Shown here: positions 25,890-34,602 of the stretch, piece after piece
Numbering within the stretch: the stretch's first letter is position 1
How the letters are laid out: every line of letters begins with the position of its first letter
DNA from: Paraburkholderia bryophila
GTDB lineage: Bacteria > Pseudomonadota > Gammaproteobacteria > Burkholderiales > Burkholderiaceae
DNA length: 64,000 bases
Assembly: GCF_003269035.1 (NCBI RefSeq)
Contig: NZ_QLTK01000027.1
Span: 1-64,000, forward strand
Direction: 5' to 3'
Notes under the pieces: model-generated
The model's input: the letters and a program-made list of their open reading frames with translations, nothing else
Told to the model about the DNA's origin: nothing
The model's database searches: none
Program-made: the position numbers and the translations under genes

Positions 25890-26489
25890 TCAAAGCTGAT
25901 GCACGAACGACCGGATCCCGCCCAACATCATCTCGACCGAAATCGCCACCAGCACCAAACCCATCAAGCGTTCGAACGCCATCATGGCGCGCTCGCCAAG
26001 CCAGGCCTGAATGCGCTCGGCCAGCATCAGCACGATCGCGCAGACGATCATCGTGACAGTGAGCGCGCCGATCCACTCGAACATCTTGCCCGGCGCCTGC
26101 GACGTCAGCAGCATGACCGTGGCCAACGCCGACGGCCCCGCCAGCGCCGGAATCGCGAGCGGCACGATCAGCGGTTCGCCGCCGCGCGTGTCGCCGCCGA
26201 ACGGTCCGTCCGGATGCGGAAACACCATTCTGAGCGCGATCAGGAACAACACGATGCCGCCGCCGATCCGCAACGACTGATCGGTCAGGCTCATCATGCG
26301 CAGAAAACCCTGCCCGACCACCATGAAGACCAGCAGGATCGCAAACGCGATCGCCACTTCACGGAGAATCACGACCGTGCGCCGCTGCGGCGACACTCCG
26401 CGTAGACAACTAATAAAGAGCGGAATGTTGCCGAGCGGATCGGTAATCAGAATCAGCAGGATGGTCGCGGACAGGAAGGTGTATTCCAC
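25890..26489 (-). CDS. MarC/YhgN-family inner-membrane protein
   Basis: A 199-residue protein with about six membrane segments. The opening LITDPLGNIPLFI and the central PLAIPALAGPSALATVMLL are hallmark segments of the MarC family (UPF0056). Despite the historical name, MarC proteins have no proven role in multidrug resistance and their transport substrate is unknown. It follows proS by 11 bases in the same direction, so it is probably co-transcribed with it. Confidence 0.88.
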   Translation of the reverse strand: MEYTFLSATILLILITDPLGNIPLFISCLRGVSPQRRTVVILREVAIAFAILLVFMVVGQGFLRMMSLTDQSLRIGGGIVLFLIALRMVFPHPDGPFGGDTRGGEPLIVPLAIPALAGPSALATVMLLTSQAPGKMFEWIGALTVTMIVCAIVLMLAERIQAWLGERAMMAFERLMGLVLVAISVEMMLGGIRSFVHQL

Positions 26490-26500
26490 GCCCGCTCCGC

Positions 26501-28237
26501 TTAGCTCGCCAACGCGGCGCGAATCTTCGCGATCACCGTTTGCGCGGCCTCTTCGACCGGCAGCAGCGTCGCTTCGGCGTCACGGCGGCCCTGGTATTCG
26601 AGCTTGCCTTCTTTCAGGCCACGGTCGCCGATCACCAGACGATGCGGCACGCCGATCAGTTCCCAGTCGGCGAACATCACGCCCGGGCGCTCGCCACGGT
26701 CGTCGAGAATGACGTCGATGCCCGCTTCGACCAGTGCCGCGTACAGCTTGTCGGCCTGCTCGCGCACGGCGTCGCTGCGGTCATAGCCCATCGGGCACAG
26801 CACGACTTCGAACGGCGCGATCGATTCCGGCCAGATGATGCCTTTGTCGTCGAAATTCTGTTCGATCGCGGCGCCGAGGATACGCGTGACGCCGATCCCG
26901 TAGCAGCCCATTTCCATCGGCTGCGGCTTGCCGTTTTCGTCGAGGCAGGTGGCGTTCATGGCTTCCGAATACTTCTTGCCGAGCTGGAACACGTGGCCCA
27001 CTTCGATCCCCCGGCAGATGTCGATCACGCCCTTGCCGTCCGGCGACGGATCGCCCTTCTTCACGTTGCGAATATCGGCGACGACCGGCTCCGGCAGATC
27101 GCGGCCCCAGTTCACACCGGCAATGTGGTAATCCACCTCGTTCGCGCCGACCACGAAGTCGCTCATGTTCGCGACCGTGCGATCCGCGACGACCTTGACC
27201 GGCTTCTTCGTGTTGATCGGACCGAGGTAGCCCGGCGGCGTGCCGAAGGTCTCGACGATCTCGGCTTCCGTTGCCATGCGGAATTCGGCCAGGCCCGGCA
27301 GCTTGCTCGCCTTGATTTCGTTCAGGTCGTGATCGCCGCGCAGCATCAGCAACCAGATGGTCGGCTCGGCGCCCTCGTTTTCGGTCGCAAGAATGATCGA
27401 CTTGATGGTGCGTTCGAGCGGAATGTTCAGCAGCTCGGCGACGGCCTCGCACTTCGCCTTGCCCGGCGTGGCGGTTTTCGTCAGCGCTTCGGCCGGCGCC
27501 GCGCGTTCCGCGTACAGCGGCAGCGCTTCGGCCGCTTCGACGTTCGCTGCGAACTCGGAGGTCGGGCAGTAAGCGATCGCATCTTCACCGGTGTCGGCGA
27601 TCACGTGGAATTCGTGCGAACCGCTGCCGCCGATCGAACCGTTGTCCGCCGCCACGGCGCGGAAGTCGAGACCGAGGCGCGTGAAGATGCGCACGTACGC
27701 GTCGTACATCTTGCGATACGACTCGCGCAGACCTTCCGCGTCTTTGTCGAACGAGTACGCGTCTTTCATGATGAATTCGCGACCGCGCATCACGCCGAAA
27801 CGCGGACGGATCTCGTCGCGGAACTTCGTCTGGATCTGGTAGAAATTCACCGGCAACTGACGGTAGCTCTTGATCTGATTACGCGCGATGTCCGTGACGA
27901 CTTCTTCGTGGGTCGGTCCGATCACGAAATCGGTTTGCTTGCGATCTTTGAAACGCAGCAGCTCGGGACCGTACTTTTCCCAGCGGCCGGATTCCTGCCA
28001 CAACTCGGCCGGCTGCACGGCCGGCATCAGCAGCTCGATCCCGCCGGCCCGGTTCATTTCTTCACGCACGATGGCTTCTACCTTGCGGATCGAGCGCAGG
28101 CCGACCGGCAGGTAGTTATAGATACCGCCGGCCACGCGACGGATCATGCCGGCGCGCACCATGAGCTTGTGGCTGACGATCTCGGCGTCGGCGGGCGCTT
28201 CTTTGAGCGTGCCGATAAAGAAACGGGAAGCTTTCAT
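26501..28237 (-). CDS. proS: Prolyl-tRNA synthetase
   Basis: Class II synthetase charging tRNA-Pro. The 578-residue bacterial-type enzyme has motif 1 around VRAGMIRRVAGGIYNYLPVG (about 28-47), motif 2 with FRDEIRPRFGVMRGREFIMKD (about 137-157), the inserted editing domain against mischarged Ala-tRNA (about 225-390), motif 3 with GCYGIGVTR (about 440-448) and a C-terminal anticodon-binding domain. The tRNA-Pro(CGG) gene lies about 6 kb to the right. It is divergent from rppH. Confidence 0.97.
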   Translation of the reverse strand: MKASRFFIGTLKEAPADAEIVSHKLMVRAGMIRRVAGGIYNYLPVGLRSIRKVEAIVREEMNRAGGIELLMPAVQPAELWQESGRWEKYGPELLRFKDRKQTDFVIGPTHEEVVTDIARNQIKSYRQLPVNFYQIQTKFRDEIRPRFGVMRGREFIMKDAYSFDKDAEGLRESYRKMYDAYVRIFTRLGLDFRAVAADNGSIGGSGSHEFHVIADTGEDAIAYCPTSEFAANVEAAEALPLYAERAAPAEALTKTATPGKAKCEAVAELLNIPLERTIKSIILATENEGAEPTIWLLMLRGDHDLNEIKASKLPGLAEFRMATEAEIVETFGTPPGYLGPINTKKPVKVVADRTVANMSDFVVGANEVDYHIAGVNWGRDLPEPVVADIRNVKKGDPSPDGKGVIDICRGIEVGHVFQLGKKYSEAMNATCLDENGKPQPMEMGCYGIGVTRILGAAIEQNFDDKGIIWPESIAPFEVVLCPMGYDRSDAVREQADKLYAALVEAGIDVILDDRGERPGVMFADWELIGVPHRLVIGDRGLKEGKLEYQGRRDAEATLLPVEEAAQTVIAKIRAALAS

Positions 28238-28581
28238 TCAGATTTTCCAAAAGCGGCGGCTCCGGAAGGACCGCCCGAAAGGTGAAAACGGTGGGGAATC
28301 GACACAGACCCGGCGCTTTGTCAGCCCGGTTCGCCCGACGCCTGGCACAGCGCTGCGCGCTTACGTCTCAGCGCGCTTTTGTGCGCTTCGGCACGCTTTT
28401 GCGCGCCGCCGAAGCCGCCGCGCAAAGCCTTCACACACGGGATAAGGCACGGAAAGACTGACAGGCTACCCCAAACGCGGGGCCTTTTGCGGCGAATCGT
28501 TCCAATCTGGTGCGAATCGGTGCGTCGGGTCCGTTATCTGTTTATAATCAAAGCAATTTTAAAGGATTCGAAGGTGGTTGT
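28238..28581. other. proS-rppH divergent intergenic region
   Basis: This 344-base gap contains a TATAAT at 28543-28548 suitable as the rppH -10, although no good -35 lies 16-18 bases upstream. Bases 28370-28420 have repeated GCGC/CTTTTG segments. I see no gene. Confidence 0.5.
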
Positions 28582-29328
28582 ATGCTGGATCGTGAAGGCT
28601 TTCGCCCGAACGTCGGCATCATCCTCTTGAACGCGCACAACGAGGTGTTTTGGGGCAAACGGCTCCGTGAACATTCCTGGCAGTTTCCGCAAGGGGGCAT
28701 CAAGTACGGAGAGACCCCCGTGCAAGCGATGTATCGGGAGTTACACGAAGAAACCGGGCTGCTTCCTGAGCACGTCAAGGTGATCGGTCGCACGCGCGAC
28801 TGGTTGCGTTACGAGGTGCCTGACAAGTTCATCAAGCGCGAAGTACGCGGTCACTACCGCGGCCAGAAACAAATCTGGTTTTTGCTCCGGATGGTTGGAC
28901 GCGATTGCGACATCTGCTTGCGCGCCACCGACCATCCTGAGTTCGATGCGTGGCGCTGGAACGAGTACTGGGTGCCCCTCGACTGTGTGATCGAGTTCAA
29001 GCGGGATGTGTATCAGTTGGCGCTGACGGAGCTATCCCGCTTCATGCGCCGGGCTGTGCCGCGTGCGGAAAAACCTGTCGGGCACCATGTGCCGCGCTAT
29101 CCAAGGATAGCGTCGTCAATGGAAAGCCCGCCGGATTCCACGATAATGACGGTGACCACGGTGACATCTGTCAGCATCGAAACATCGGTTCACACCACGA
29201 TCGCGTCCGATTGCGGTTCGGGTTCCGGATCGGAGCCCGAGGTGGGCGCCGCGTCGGAGCATGAGGACGAGGGCGAATCCGCTCGCGAAACCGCCGGTTC
29301 GCTATTCCGCCCGGGCGCGCGCAATTAA
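28582..29328 (+). CDS. rppH: RNA pyrophosphohydrolase with long C-terminal extension
   Basis: Nudix hydrolase that removes pyrophosphate from mRNA 5' ends and triggers RNase E decay. The start MLDREGFRPNVGIIL and the Nudix box GGIKYGETPVQAMYREL (about 38-54, continuing to 61 through H-E-E-T-G-L-L) match RppH closely over about 170 residues. At 248 residues it exceeds the E. coli protein (176) through a low-complexity tail rich in Ser, Thr, Glu and Gly (about 175-248). ATG 28582 has AAGGTGG upstream; a longer frame from 28510 adds 24 non-conserved residues. Confidence 0.93.
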   Translation: MLDREGFRPNVGIILLNAHNEVFWGKRLREHSWQFPQGGIKYGETPVQAMYRELHEETGLLPEHVKVIGRTRDWLRYEVPDKFIKREVRGHYRGQKQIWFLLRMVGRDCDICLRATDHPEFDAWRWNEYWVPLDCVIEFKRDVYQLALTELSRFMRRAVPRAEKPVGHHVPRYPRIASSMESPPDSTIMTVTTVTSVSIETSVHTTIASDCGSGSGSEPEVGAASEHEDEGESARETAGSLFRPGARN

Positions 29329-29404
29329 CAACGCTGTGCGGCTGTCCTGGCCGCCTCAACCGGCGCGGCTCACTGAGCCGCGCCGGTGTTTCGAGGAAAT
29401 CATA

Positions 29405-29962
29405 TTGAAAGCACTTGCTCTCGTCGTGGCGTGCGTCGCCACCGGCGCCCTGCTGGCTGGTTGCTCGAGCGCCGGCAAACCCACCAATAAAGACGACAGC
29501 GCGTTCGTCTACCTGCTGGACCGCCAGGGTAGCTGGGTCGAAAACAAGGTGGACACGTTGCCGCCGCTGCCGCAAGACGCGAATCTGCTGCCGTTTGCTG
29601 TTTCGGGCAATACCCCGCTGCAGTTCGCGGTCGACAAGAATTCGCTGACTGTCGGTACCGACGGCGTGGTTCGCCTCACCGTCGTCGTGACGAGCCCGAG
29701 CGGCGCGCGTAACGTGATCTACGAAGGGATTCGCTGCGACACGTATGAATGGCGCCAGTACGCGAGCCTGAATGCGGATCACGATGGTTGGGACACCACG
29801 GTCGCGAACGGTTTCACGCGCATCGAAGACGGTGCGTTGAACGCGTATCAGTCGGCGCTGTACCAGGACTATCTGTGCGCCAGCAAGATGCCGACGGGCA
29901 ACGCTCAACGGATTCTCGAGAACATTCGCTACAAGCGCACCGCGGCTTCGTTGATCCGTTGA
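29405..29962 (+). CDS. CNP1-like family lipoprotein
   Basis: A 185-residue predicted lipoprotein. With the TTG start at 29405 (GAGG upstream) the signal peptide is 19 residues long and ends at a lipobox, LLAGC, with Cys 20. The mature part has the CNP1-like pattern with GIRCDTYEWRQYA (about 108-120) and a second conserved Cys (YLCASK). The family is named after a cryptic neisserial protein and its function is unknown. Longer frames begin inside rppH and break the signal peptide, so the short start is preferred. A strong terminator follows. Confidence 0.82.
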   Translation: MKALALVVACVATGALLAGCSSAGKPTNKDDSAFVYLLDRQGSWVENKVDTLPPLPQDANLLPFAVSGNTPLQFAVDKNSLTVGTDGVVRLTVVVTSPSGARNVIYEGIRCDTYEWRQYASLNADHDGWDTTVANGFTRIEDGALNAYQSALYQDYLCASKMPTGNAQRILENIRYKRTAASLIR

Positions 29963-30014
29963 GGGTGGTTGTTCCTGAGCGAGTTGTTCGAGGTCGCAGC
30001 GGGTCATGGATGTG

Positions 30015-30052
30015 AAAAAAGCCGTTTCAGCTTGTGCTGAAACGGCTTTTTT
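30015..30052. terminator. Bidirectional terminator between the CNP1-like gene and proB
   Basis: An 11-bp perfect stem GCCGTTTCAGC (30021-30031) / GCTGAAACGGC (30036-30046) with a TTGT loop is flanked by six A and six T, so it serves both convergent transcripts. Confidence 0.94.
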
Positions 30053-30100
30053 GTCTGTGCCGCGCGCCGGCTCCGGATCTGCTGCGAACCGGCGTCAGGT

Positions 30101-31219
30101 TCAGACCAGGACCAGATTGTCGCGATGAATCAACTCGGGCTCGAGCATGTAGCCCAACACGGATTCGATCTCGCCACTCGGGCGACGCTGAATCAGCTTG
30201 GTTTCCGCGCTGCTGTAGTTCGTCAACCCACGCGCCACTTCGCGCCCCGCCGCGTTCAGGCAAGCAATCACCTCGCCGCGCGCGAACGCACCCTGCACGC
30301 CGACAATGCCGATGGGCAGCAAGCTCTTGCCGCCGTCAGTCAGCTTTTCGACCGCACCGTCGTCGATTACGACATGGCCGCGCACTTGCAGGTGGTCCGC
30401 CATCCATTGCTTGCGGGCCGCCATGCGCGCGGTGCGTGCAATAAGCTGCGTGCCGATCGCTTCACCCGACGCCAGCCGTGACAGCACGTCCGCCTCGCGG
30501 CCGCTTGCGATCACCGTATCGGCGCCGCTGTGTGCCGCGCGCTTGGCGGCGAGAATCTTGGTCAGCATGCCGCCGCGCCCGAGGCTGGAGCCGGCGCCGC
30601 CCGCCATTGCCTCGAGTTCTGGTGCGCCGGCATCGGCTTGCTGGACGAGCGTGGCGTTCGGATCCTTGCGCGGATCCGCAGTGAACAGCCCTTGCTGATC
30701 GGTCAGAATAATGAGCGCGTCGCCCTCGATCAGATTCGCGACCAGCGCGCCGAGCGTGTCGTTGTCGCCGAACTTGATTTCGTCGGTGACGACCGTGTCG
30801 TTCTCGTTGATGATCGGCACCACGCCAAGGCGCAACAGCGTCAGCAGCGTGGAACGCGCGTTCAGATAGCGCTCGCGATCGGCCAGGTCGGCGTGTGTCA
30901 GCAGAATCTGCGCGGTTTGAATCGAATGCTCGGCAAAGCGGCTTTCGTAGACCTGCGCGAGACCCATCTGACCCACGGCCGCAGCGGCCTGTAGTTCGTC
31001 GATTTCACGCGGACGTTTGGTCCAGCCGAGCCGCTGCATACCTTCGGCAATCGCACCGGAACTGACCAGCACGACCTCTTTGCCTTGCGCGCGAAGCGCC
31101 GCGATCTGCGCCGCCCAGCGGCCGATCGCGGCATGGTCGAGGCCGCGCCCGTCATTCGTAACAAGGCTCGAACCGACTTTCACTACCAATCGCCGTGAAT
31201 CTGCGATGACGGAACGCAT
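30101..31219 (-). CDS. proB: Glutamate 5-kinase
   Basis: First enzyme of proline synthesis, phosphorylating glutamate. The 372-residue form beginning MRSVIADSRRLVVKVGSSL has the amino-acid kinase domain (KVGSSLVT, about 13-20; VSSGAIAEG, about 53-61; NENDTV, about 138-143) and a C-terminal PUA domain (about 280-372). A longer in-frame start at 31252 adds 11 non-conserved residues. It follows obgE by 72 bases, an arrangement frequent in betaproteobacteria. Confidence 0.96.
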   Translation of the reverse strand: MRSVIADSRRLVVKVGSSLVTNDGRGLDHAAIGRWAAQIAALRAQGKEVVLVSSGAIAEGMQRLGWTKRPREIDELQAAAAVGQMGLAQVYESRFAEHSIQTAQILLTHADLADRERYLNARSTLLTLLRLGVVPIINENDTVVTDEIKFGDNDTLGALVANLIEGDALIILTDQQGLFTADPRKDPNATLVQQADAGAPELEAMAGGAGSSLGRGGMLTKILAAKRAAHSGADTVIASGREADVLSRLASGEAIGTQLIARTARMAARKQWMADHLQVRGHVVIDDGAVEKLTDGGKSLLPIGIVGVQGAFARGEVIACLNAAGREVARGLTNYSSAETKLIQRRPSGEIESVLGYMLEPELIHRDNLVLV

Positions 31220-31291
31220 TGTGCGCTGTCTCCAAGTTGACGCGTGATGCAAGCCGGCAACCCGCCCAGGCGCGCCGGCGCTCGTGCTTTC

Positions 31292-32413
31292 TTATTCTTG
31301 CGGGTCGACGCTGGATTCGTCCGCGGCCGCCGGCGCTGCCGGTTTTTCGCGGAAACGTACGTCGGCGGCGAGATCTTCGGCTTCGGCCGCACGCTGCGCG
31401 TCCGAGTGCGAGGCGATGTGATCGAACACCGCATAGCAAAGGTTCTCGCAACCTTGACCGGTCAGCGCCGAGATTTCGAACACTGGGCCGTCCCAACCGA
31501 AGCCTTCGAGGAACGCCGAAACGCGCGCTTCGCGTTCGTCTTCGGGCACCATGTCGAGCTTGTTGAGGACCAGCCAGCGCTTCTTCTCGTACAGCAACTC
31601 GTCGTACTTGCGCAGTTCGTTGACGATTGCCTTGGCTTCCGCGACCGGGTCGACCGCTTCGTCGAACGGCGCGAGGTCGACGATATGCAGCAACAGGCCG
31701 GTGCGCTGAAGGTGACGCAGGAACTGGTGACCGAGGCCGGCGCCTTCCGCCGCGCCTTCGATCAGACCGGGAATGTCCGCAATCACGAAACTGCGACTCG
31801 GCCCGACACGCACCACGCCCAGGTTCGGCGCGAGCGTGGTGAACGGGTAGTCGGCGATCTTCGGCCGCGCGTTCGACACCGACGAAATGAAGGTCGACTT
31901 GCCGGCGTTCGGCATACCGAGCAGACCGACGTCGGCCAGCACCTTCAATTCAAGGCGCACCATGCGGCGCTCGCCCGGCTTGCCGTCGGTCTTCTGACGC
32001 GGCGCGCGGTTCGTACTGGATTTGAAATGCAGGTTACCGAGACCACCCGCACCGCCTTGGGCGATTTGCACGCTCTGGTTGTGTTCGGTCAGATCGGCGA
32101 TCAGCTCACCCGTTTCCATATCGGAAATGGTCGTGCCGACCGGCATGCGCAGCGTGATGTCGTCGCCGCCCTTGCCGTAGCAGTCGGCGCCGCGGCCGTT
32201 TTCGCCGTTGCGCGCCAGATGTTTTTTCGCGTAGCGGTAGTCGATCAGCGTGTTGATGTTACGGTCCGCGACCGCAATCACGCTGCCGCCCCGGCCCCCG
32301 TCGCCGCCATCCGGGCCGCCGAACGGAACGAATTTCTCGCGGCGCATCGACGCGCTGCCATCCCCTCCGTCGCCGGCGATGACTTCAATCCTCGCTTCGT
32401 CAATGAACTTCAT
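31292..32413 (-). CDS. obgE: Ribosome-associated GTPase Obg/CgtA
   Basis: Essential GTPase acting in large-subunit assembly and growth or stress control. The 373 residues show the Gly-rich Obg fold (1-158; GDGGDGSASMRREKFVPFGG), the G domain with P-loop GMPNAGKST (166-174) and DIPGLIEGA (about 213-221), and NKLD further on. The C-terminal 40 residues are acidic and variable, as is usual. It sits downstream of rplU-rpmA, the classical order. Confidence 0.97.
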   Translation of the reverse strand: MKFIDEARIEVIAGDGGDGSASMRREKFVPFGGPDGGDGGRGGSVIAVADRNINTLIDYRYAKKHLARNGENGRGADCYGKGGDDITLRMPVGTTISDMETGELIADLTEHNQSVQIAQGGAGGLGNLHFKSSTNRAPRQKTDGKPGERRMVRLELKVLADVGLLGMPNAGKSTFISSVSNARPKIADYPFTTLAPNLGVVRVGPSRSFVIADIPGLIEGAAEGAGLGHQFLRHLQRTGLLLHIVDLAPFDEAVDPVAEAKAIVNELRKYDELLYEKKRWLVLNKLDMVPEDEREARVSAFLEGFGWDGPVFEISALTGQGCENLCYAVFDHIASHSDAQRAAEAEDLAADVRFREKPAAPAAADESSVDPQE

Positions 32414-32592
32414 GCGTAACTCCGTCCCGTGGTGTGCTGCCAGATGGTGCTGCCAGATTGAATGCTACTGGATGTATTCGTTGCTGCTATTTTGCCGCGC
32501 CAGCCACGTGCCGATCAATCGATCGAACGGCATAGGACTGACGGCATGAGCGGCGCATTCACGCCCATTCGTCCGGCAAAAGCCGGCGGAAT

Positions 32593-32620
32593 AAAAAAAG
32601 CCCCGCTAACTTCGCGGGGC
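32593..32620 (-). terminator. Intrinsic terminator after rpmA
   Basis: On the minus strand GCCCCGC (32614-32620) pairs with GCGGGGC (32600-32606) around a 7-base loop and runs into seven T residues. It lies 36 bases past the rpmA stop, so obgE-proB may need read-through or their own promoter. Confidence 0.85.
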
Positions 32621-32655
32621 CTTTTACCGGTCCTGAAGCCCGTGCCTGAGTAAGC

Positions 32656-32919
32656 TCAGACTGCTGCCGGGACGACGTTGACCATGTGCTTCTTCGCTGC
32701 GCCTTTCGTCGAAAAATTGACGTGGCCGTCCGTCAGCGCAAACAAGGTGTGATCCTTGCCGATACCGACGTTTTCGCCCGGGTGCATACGCGTGCCACGT
32801 TGACGAACAATGATGCCGCCAGCGTTGATAGCCTGACCGCCGTAAACCTTCACGCCGAGGCGCTTCGATTCGGAGTCGCGGCCGTTGCGGGATGATCCGC
32901 CTGCCTTTTTGTGTGCCAT
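32656..32919 (-). CDS. rpmA: 50S ribosomal protein L27
   Basis: An 87-residue ribosomal protein near the peptidyl-transferase centre. It begins MAHKKAGGSSRNGRDSESKR, the invariant L27 N-terminus, and continues with LGVKVYGGQAINAGGIIVRQ. It lies 25 bases after rplU, the standard operon. Confidence 0.98.
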   Translation of the reverse strand: MAHKKAGGSSRNGRDSESKRLGVKVYGGQAINAGGIIVRQRGTRMHPGENVGIGKDHTLFALTDGHVNFSTKGAAKKHMVNVVPAAV

Positions 32920-32944
32920 TTGATTTGCTCCTTAACCGTTGCGC

Positions 32945-33256
32945 TTACGCGTTGATCGCGTCGATGCGCAGTTCGGTATAGTTCTGGCGGTGGCCGCCAT
33001 GCTTCTGGTAGTGCTTCCGGCGACGCATCTTGAAGATGGTCACTTTCTTGTGACGACCTTGCGACACGACGGTAGCCTTGACGGAAGCCCCACTGACCAG
33101 CGGCGTACCGAACTTAATCGATTCGCCTTCGCCCACTGCGAGAACCTGGTCGAGCGTGATTTCAGCGTCAATGTCTGCCGGTATCTGTTCTACTTTAAGT
33201 TTTTCGCCGACGGCAACTTTATACTGCTTGCCACCGGTTTTTATGACCGCGTACAT
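32945..33256 (-). CDS. rplU: 50S ribosomal protein L21
   Basis: A 103-residue 23S rRNA-binding ribosomal protein. The start is fixed by MYAVIKTGGKQYKV, the family N-terminus; the C-terminal KMRRRKHYQKHGGHRQ region is the basic rRNA-binding part. A longer frame up to 33409 would run through the promoter and is rejected. Confidence 0.98.
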   Translation of the reverse strand: MYAVIKTGGKQYKVAVGEKLKVEQIPADIDAEITLDQVLAVGEGESIKFGTPLVSGASVKATVVSQGRHKKVTIFKMRRRKHYQKHGGHRQNYTELRIDAINA

Positions 33257-33310
33257 TGAGAACCTCACTCTGTGTTCATTTTTTCCACGCACCGCGCGCG
33301 GAAACCCGTG

Positions 33311-33339
33311 ATTATACATAGAGTTAGCTACGCGGTCAA
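33311..33339 (-). promoter_or_regulatory. Sigma70-type promoter of rplU-rpmA
   Basis: On the minus strand TTGACC (33334-33339) and a perfect TATAAT (33311-33316) are separated by 17 bp, about 55 bases upstream of the rplU start. This is one of the clearest promoters in the window, fitting a highly expressed ribosomal operon. Confidence 0.85.
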
Positions 33340-33461
33340 AACTCATTGAGAGACACCGTGCAAGGTGCCTGGCGCCTCGCGGCCGCGCCCCAGCGCACGG
33401 CCCAGCCACCGCCGAGCGCTCCCTACGGCAGCCCGCGACACGGAACTGCCGCGATTCGCCT

Positions 33462-33467
33462 TATAAT
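33462..33467 (+). promoter_or_regulatory. Possible -10 element of ispB
   Basis: A perfect TATAAT lies 27 bases upstream of the ispB ATG. No convincing -35 hexamer is seen 16-18 bases further up, so this is a partial promoter call. Confidence 0.45.
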
Positions 33468-33493
33468 TCGCGGCACTACCCAATTCAGCCATC

Positions 33494-34486
33494 ATGTCGT
33501 CGACTGCCACCCCCTCCTCCAACGCCGCCAGCCTGCTCGCTCCGATCGCCGAAGACATGCAGCAGGTCAACCGCGTCATCAGGCACCGTCTAGCGTCGGA
33601 CGTGATGCTGATCAACCAGATCTCCGAGTACATCATCAGTGCCGGCGGCAAGCGTCTGCGGCCCGCGCTGTTGCTGCTGGTGGCCGGCGCGCTGGGTGAA
33701 ACCACGGGGCACCGGCATGAACTGGCGGCGGTCGTCGAGTTCATCCACACTGCCACGCTGCTACACGACGACGTGGTGGACGAATCCGATCTGCGGCGCG
33801 GCCGCCAGACCGCCAACGCGCTGTTCGGCAATGCCGCGAGCGTGCTGGTCGGCGATTTCCTCTACTCGCGCTCGTTCCAGATGATGGTCGGCGTTGGCAA
33901 GATGCGCGTCATGGAGATTCTGTCGGAGGCGACCAACATCATCTCCGAAGGCGAAGTGCTGCAATTGCTGAACATGCACGACGCGGACGTGGACGAAGCG
34001 CGCTACATGCAGGTGATCCGCTACAAAACCGCCAAGCTGTTCGAGGCGGCAGCTCAGCTCGGCGCAGTGCTGGCCGGCTCGGACGCGAAGACTGAAGCCG
34101 CCGCGGCGGAATTCGGCCGGCGCATCGGCACCGCGTTCCAGATCATGGACGACTGGCTGGACTACACGGGCACGGCCGAATCGATGGGCAAGAATGCCGG
34201 CGACGATCTGCGAGAGGGCAAACCGACCCTCCCTCTGATCTATCTGATCGAACGCGGCACGCCCGAACAATCGGCGCTCGCCCGGGAAGCGATCGAGCAG
34301 GGCGGGACCGCCCGATTCGACACGATCTTCGAAGCGATCACGCGCTCCGGCGCGCTGGATCACACGCTCGAATGCGCGAAACAGGAAGCGCAGGCCGCAG
34401 CAGCAGCAATTTCTTCATTTCCCGATTCCATTTTCAAAGATAGCCTGCTAGAATTATGTTCTTACTCGACGGCAAGACAGTCTTGA
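33494..34486 (+). CDS. ispB: Octaprenyl diphosphate synthase
   Basis: Trans-prenyl chain-elongating enzyme that makes the ubiquinone side chain from farnesyl and isopentenyl diphosphate. The 330-residue protein has both Asp-rich motifs that chelate magnesium-diphosphate, DDVVD at 92-96 and DDWLD at 219-223, plus GGKRLRPAL (51-59). The order rplU/rpmA divergent from ispB is standard in proteobacteria. A tRNA-Pro gene begins 39 bases after the stop. Confidence 0.95.
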   Translation: MSSTATPSSNAASLLAPIAEDMQQVNRVIRHRLASDVMLINQISEYIISAGGKRLRPALLLLVAGALGETTGHRHELAAVVEFIHTATLLHDDVVDESDLRRGRQTANALFGNAASVLVGDFLYSRSFQMMVGVGKMRVMEILSEATNIISEGEVLQLLNMHDADVDEARYMQVIRYKTAKLFEAAAQLGAVLAGSDAKTEAAAAEFGRRIGTAFQIMDDWLDYTGTAESMGKNAGDDLREGKPTLPLIYLIERGTPEQSALAREAIEQGGTARFDTIFEAITRSGALDHTLECAKQEAQAAAAAISSFPDSIFKDSLLELCSYSTARQS

Positions 34487-34525
34487 ACGAGACTGAAACA
34501 CCGTAAGAGTCCAGCAGTACCAAAT

Positions 34526-34602
34526 CGGGGTGTAGCTTAGCCTGGTAGAGCGCTACGTTCGGGACGTAGAGGCCGGAGGTTCGAATCCTCTCACCCCGAC
34601 CA
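34526..34602 (+). tRNA. tRNA-Pro (anticodon CGG)
   Basis: A 77-base tRNA with the CCA end encoded. The acceptor stem pairs CGGGGTG with CACCCCG, and the anticodon stem CTACG/CGTAG encloses the loop TTCGGGA, giving anticodon CGG (codon CCG). The T arm contains GGTTCGAATCC and the D arm AGCTTAGCCTGGTAGAGC. An intrinsic terminator follows 25 bases downstream. The T6SS cluster lies immediately beyond it. Confidence 0.97.
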
